Of a stretch of 64,000 nt of DNA, positions 61,424-64,000 are shown in pieces. Made by a program: the position numbers and the translations under genes. Under the pieces are notes generated by a model. It was not told the DNA's origin and did no database searches. It saw nothing but the letters and a program-made list of their open reading frames with translations. Position 1 is the stretch's first letter, and every line of letters starts with the position of its first letter. Origin of the DNA: Natribaculum luteum (GTDB taxonomy: Archaea > Halobacteriota > Halobacteria > Halobacteriales > Natrialbaceae); the NCBI RefSeq assembly GCF_023008545.1, contig NZ_CP095398.1, forward strand, positions 62,001 to 126,000. Reading direction: 5' to 3'.

Positions 61424-61915
61424 ATGACAGTCGACGAACTCCGCGACTACGGGATCCAGCAGATGGACGACGAGGCGATCGAGAACTTCCTCTCGATCCA
61501 GCACACGGGGATTCTCGGACTCCCCACGTCGGGTGCACCGTATCTGCTCCCGATGTCGTACGGGTTCGACGGAGGATCACACCTCTACTTCGCGTTTCTC
61601 GTCGAGGGACAGAGTCGGAAAGCGGAACTCGCCGACCAGGCCGACGTCGGCAGTTTCCTCGTCTACAACGCCGAGACGATGTTTCACTGGCGAAGCGTCC
61701 TCCTCCAGGGACCGATTCGACGGCTTCCCGAGGACGAACGATCGAAGATGACGGAGGCCCAGACTCCGGCGTGGCAGCCGGAACTGATCGCGACGGCGAG
61801 CGAGACTGGTGAAACTCGAGTATACGAGTTTCAGATCGAAGAATCGACGGGCATCAGTCACGCCATTCGACCGCCGACGTTTTTCGAGCGAGGGAGTCGA
61901 GACGCCACGGACTGA
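61424..61915 (+). CDS. pyridoxamine 5'-phosphate oxidase-like FMN-binding protein
   Basis: This 163-residue protein has a split-barrel fold with MSYGFDGGSHLYFAFLVEGQSRKAELADQADVG, which fits the phosphate/FMN-binding strand pair, and VLLQGPIRRL. The C-terminus VYEFQIEESTGISHAIRPP is common to haloarchaeal members. It binds FMN and possibly reduces a quinone or F420-type cofactor. The start at 61424 is set by the TATA box and the family N-terminus (MTVDELRDYGIQQMDDEAI). Confidence 0.85.
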   Translation: MTVDELRDYGIQQMDDEAIENFLSIQHTGILGLPTSGAPYLLPMSYGFDGGSHLYFAFLVEGQSRKAELADQADVGSFLVYNAETMFHWRSVLLQGPIRRLPEDERSKMTEAQTPAWQPELIATASETGETRVYEFQIEESTGISHAIRPPTFFERGSRDATD

Positions 61916-62113
61916 GACGGTCTGCTGTCCCGAGTTTCCGCAGCGACCGCCCGACGGGACGCGGTCGCTGCGAGACGGACGTACAGCGGTCCGTACGAGT
62001 CTGCTCCAGTACTCCTCGAGGCAGCGAATTCACCTGGCTCGCCGTGCTGTAGCGTGGTTCTCGAAATGCGCGTGACAACCACGCGAAAACACGGTACACA
62101 GCTATAGTAAAAA

Positions 62114-62940
62114 TTAGAAATAATTACTCACTTCTGGTACAGAGAGATGATCGAGAGCTGTATCAATCGCCGTTGTAAGATCGTCGAGTGACGCAAAGAA
62201 GCGGTTGCGAAGAGCGGCTTGGAGTTGTTTCCAGCACTCCTCAACAGGATTTCGCTCTGGCGAGTACGCTGATGACGTGACGAAGGCGAGGTCGTCACGG
62301 GCCGCCAGGTCCGTGACGGCCGATGCCTGGAAATACGGCAATCAATCCAGCACAACGAGCAGACCATCTTCAAAGTCATTCATGACTGGATAAATACAGT
62401 TTTTGCGTGAATGGCAGTAACATACCCTTCAAATCGAGAAAAAAGCGATCACCATCTCGGTGATCGCGCCGAAGAGACACGGCCAGTCGCGTTGACCGGA
62501 TAATTCGACAGACAGTCGTGTGCTACGCGGAAACCACGCGGCACGCTGCTCGACTTGCACGGATATCTTGTCAACATCGTAGGTTTCGGCAAGATATCGC
62601 TGGACGAGCGCCGGCGCGTCAAGGCCAATTTGCTCGGGAGATCCGTAGACAGCTTCTTCGAATTCTTCTTGCTCGTTATCTGAGAGCGGTCGCTTTCTCC
62701 CAGATCGACGAGCATCAGTAACGGCCTGCTCAAGCGACTCATCAGTATCGAGTCGCTTGAGCCAGCTATCGATCGTCCATCGCTGCACGTCGTCCCATTC
62801 GGCGAGTTCAGTCTTCGTGACGCCGTTTTTGTACGCTATCGCGGCTAAGAGCCGTTGTGTTGCTTCTTTCTGTCAACGTTGTCGAGAGCATCTTGCAGCT
62901 CTTCGACAGAGCTGTCGGGGTGATCCAGTCTGGGACGATA
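62114..62940 (-). pseudogene. IS630 family transposase, decayed
   Basis: The N-terminal helix-turn-helix half is readable (RLLAAIAYKNGVTKTELAEW, VQRWTIDSWLKRLDTDESLE) but shifts frame near 62872. The C-terminal part (DLAFVTSSAYSPERNPVEE, LTTAIDTALDHLSVPEVSNY) is preceded by an in-frame TGA at about 62342 that replaces a Gly codon after VVLD. The middle of the DDE domain is deleted. At least three lesions make it inactive. It lies between the oxidase-like gene and the permease gene. Confidence 0.85.
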
Positions 62941-63112
62941 CGAGCAAATAGTTCTAATGGGTACTCTCGTAGTGTCTTAGAATGTATCGGGATGAGTGTC
63001 ACTGTCGAGAGCCAACCAGATGCAGTCAGCTGCCCGGAAGCGATATCCGGCAGTCACCTACATTTCAGTCCGAATCGTCTGCCTGCATCCAAGGTGGGAA
63101 GCCGAACCGCAG

Positions 63113-64000
63113 TCAATAGAACAGACTGAATAGTCCAAACTGGACCGGGAGTAACAGCAGGATCGTCGCGACTGAACACGAGATCGTCGTGACGATCAGT
63201 TCCCGCGTCTCGAGATTGCCCTCGTTCAGGATGACAATGAGAACCGCTGACTGGTAGGGAAAGAAGTATGAACTGAGCGCCATCGTTTCTGCCAACAAAA
63301 CAGGCGTGAACGGGAGCCCCGCCGCGCTGATGTAGGGAATCAGAATCGGCGTCAGGACGCTAGCGACGGCCAGCCCCTCCATTAGTAAGGTGAGCGCGAA
63401 CGTAATTGCAAAAATGGAGATAAGTACTACTGCAAGCGGGCCGTCTGTCGGAATCAACTCGAGGAGATAGGTTGCCGCGCTATCGGTAAATCCGGTCTGA
63501 GTCAGTCCGTCACCGATCGCAAACACCGCCGCAATAAAAAAGAGGATCGAAAAGTCGACGTCGCTCCCGACGGTTTCGAAGTCAGCGACGCCAATCGTCG
63601 GCAGGAACGAGAGGACAACGACGGTGACTGCACCGATCACCGGGTGGAACCCGTGAACGAAGTCCGTTGCCCAGATCAGCGTCCCTACAAGCAGGAACGC
63701 CAACATCCGTTTTTCGGTCCTGCTATCGTCTTGGCTTCCGTTCTCGGGTACCTCGAAACCCGAGTTGGACGGCGGCCGAAAGAGGACATAGACGATACCG
63801 ATGACCAGCAACACACGAACAAAGCCCATAATGGGATACATATGGAGCCACCACTCTGACCACGAGATAGTGTGACCCGCGATCGACTGACTAAAACTCG
63901 AAATGATGATATTTGGGAGGTCCGCAGTCAGTATCCCCGCAGAGCCGTAGAACGTCGCAAACAGCGGGCCGAGATAGAGTCCCACTCGCGCCTCTCGAGC
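63113..64000 (-). CDS. SLC13/DASS-type permease, 5' end outside the window
   Basis: At least 290 residues of a membrane permease are visible, with about eight hydrophobic segments. Family motifs are VDFSILFFIAAVFAIGDGLTQTG and FALTLLMEGLAVASVLTPI near the end, and ETMALSSYFFPYQSAVLIVI for the anion site. Members move dicarboxylates or sulfate with sodium. The reading frame stays open toward the window edge, so the true start lies beyond 64000; the Met at 63985 is internal. Confidence 0.85.
   Translation of the reverse strand, partial: AREARVGLYLGPLFATFYGSAGILTADLPNIIISSFSQSIAGHTISWSEWWLHMYPIMGFVRVLLVIGIVYVLFRPPSNSGFEVPENGSQDDSRTEKRMLAFLLVGTLIWATDFVHGFHPVIGAVTVVVLSFLPTIGVADFETVGSDVDFSILFFIAAVFAIGDGLTQTGFTDSAATYLLELIPTDGPLAVVLISIFAITFALTLLMEGLAVASVLTPILIPYISAAGLPFTPVLLAETMALSSYFFPYQSAVLIVILNEGNLETRELIVTTISCSVATILLLLPVQFGLFSLFY

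Overview
The window reads as haloarchaeal DNA, probably from a neutrophilic or alkaliphilic member of the Natrialbales-type haloarchaea. The evidence is the high GC content, Asp/Glu-rich proteins, archaeal Orc1/Cdc6 with origin recognition boxes, a HalOD1 protein, a bacterio-opsin-activator-type regulator, an AbrB-PhoU regulator, Tat signal peptides, mostly leaderless TATA-type promoters, and haloarchaeal IS families. I cannot tell from sequence alone whether this is the main chromosome or a megaplasmid. The orc gene next to an origin and the many IS remnants fit either a secondary chromosomal origin or a large replicon.

Layout. Positions 1-2400 carry a small unknown gene, a formamidase/acetamidase and a zinc-ribbon protein. 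Positions 2470-5320 are a replication origin: an orc1/cdc6 gene flanked by eight near-palindromic ORB elements in opposing orientation around an AT-rich stretch, with six 22-bp tandem repeats behind the gene. Positions 5525-10565 hold an FNT-type channel, an AI-2E-type permease, a sugar-phosphate isomerase-like protein, a HalOD1 protein and a PAS/Bat-type regulator. Positions 10725-18828 are a surface-glycan type locus: a NodU-type carbamoyltransferase split by a complete IS607 element (tnpA + tnpB), a phosphodiesterase/phosphatase and a lipoprotein resembling polysaccharide deacetylase. Positions 18829-21226 are gene-poor, with a broken rdfA-like gene and an 80-bp palindromic element.

Positions 21227-38448, possibly extending to 45176, are the metabolic heart. 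They encode an IclR regulator, a CoA-acylating aldehyde dehydrogenase, a 3-hydroxyisobutyrate-dehydrogenase-type reductase, an iron alcohol dehydrogenase, a single 1811-residue protein with the complete three-enzyme architecture of propionyl-CoA synthase (acyl-CoA synthetase, enoyl-CoA hydratase, enoyl-CoA reductase), an acyl-CoA mutase large subunit, an acyl-CoA carboxylase carboxyltransferase subunit, and a thiolase with its OB-fold partner. Read together, the genes suggest conversion of 3-hydroxypropionate (possibly made from malonyl-CoA via malonate semialdehyde) to propionyl-CoA, and then entry to central metabolism. A NuoF/RnfC-like flavoprotein fragment, an AbrB-PhoU regulator, an acyl-CoA synthetase, an enoyl-CoA hydratase and a carboxylase small subunit lie downstream, with a fragment of a biotin carboxylase gene.

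Positions 45173-50407 are a mobile-element zone: a broken gene, a complete IS66 element with an 8-bp target duplication, a universal stress protein, solo IS200/IS605-type end hairpins, a second palindromic element, and a copy of the 80-bp element nested inside one of those hairpins. Positions 50408-58463 hold two small secreted proteins, two aldo/keto reductases, an FNR-type reductase, a methyltransferase, a BBE-type FAD oxidase and a Gfo/Idh/MocA dehydrogenase. Positions 58831-64000 hold an IS110 transposase with a structured noncoding flank, a CPBP protease, a pyridoxamine-oxidase-like protein, a decayed IS630 transposase and the 3' part of an SLC13-type permease that runs off the window.
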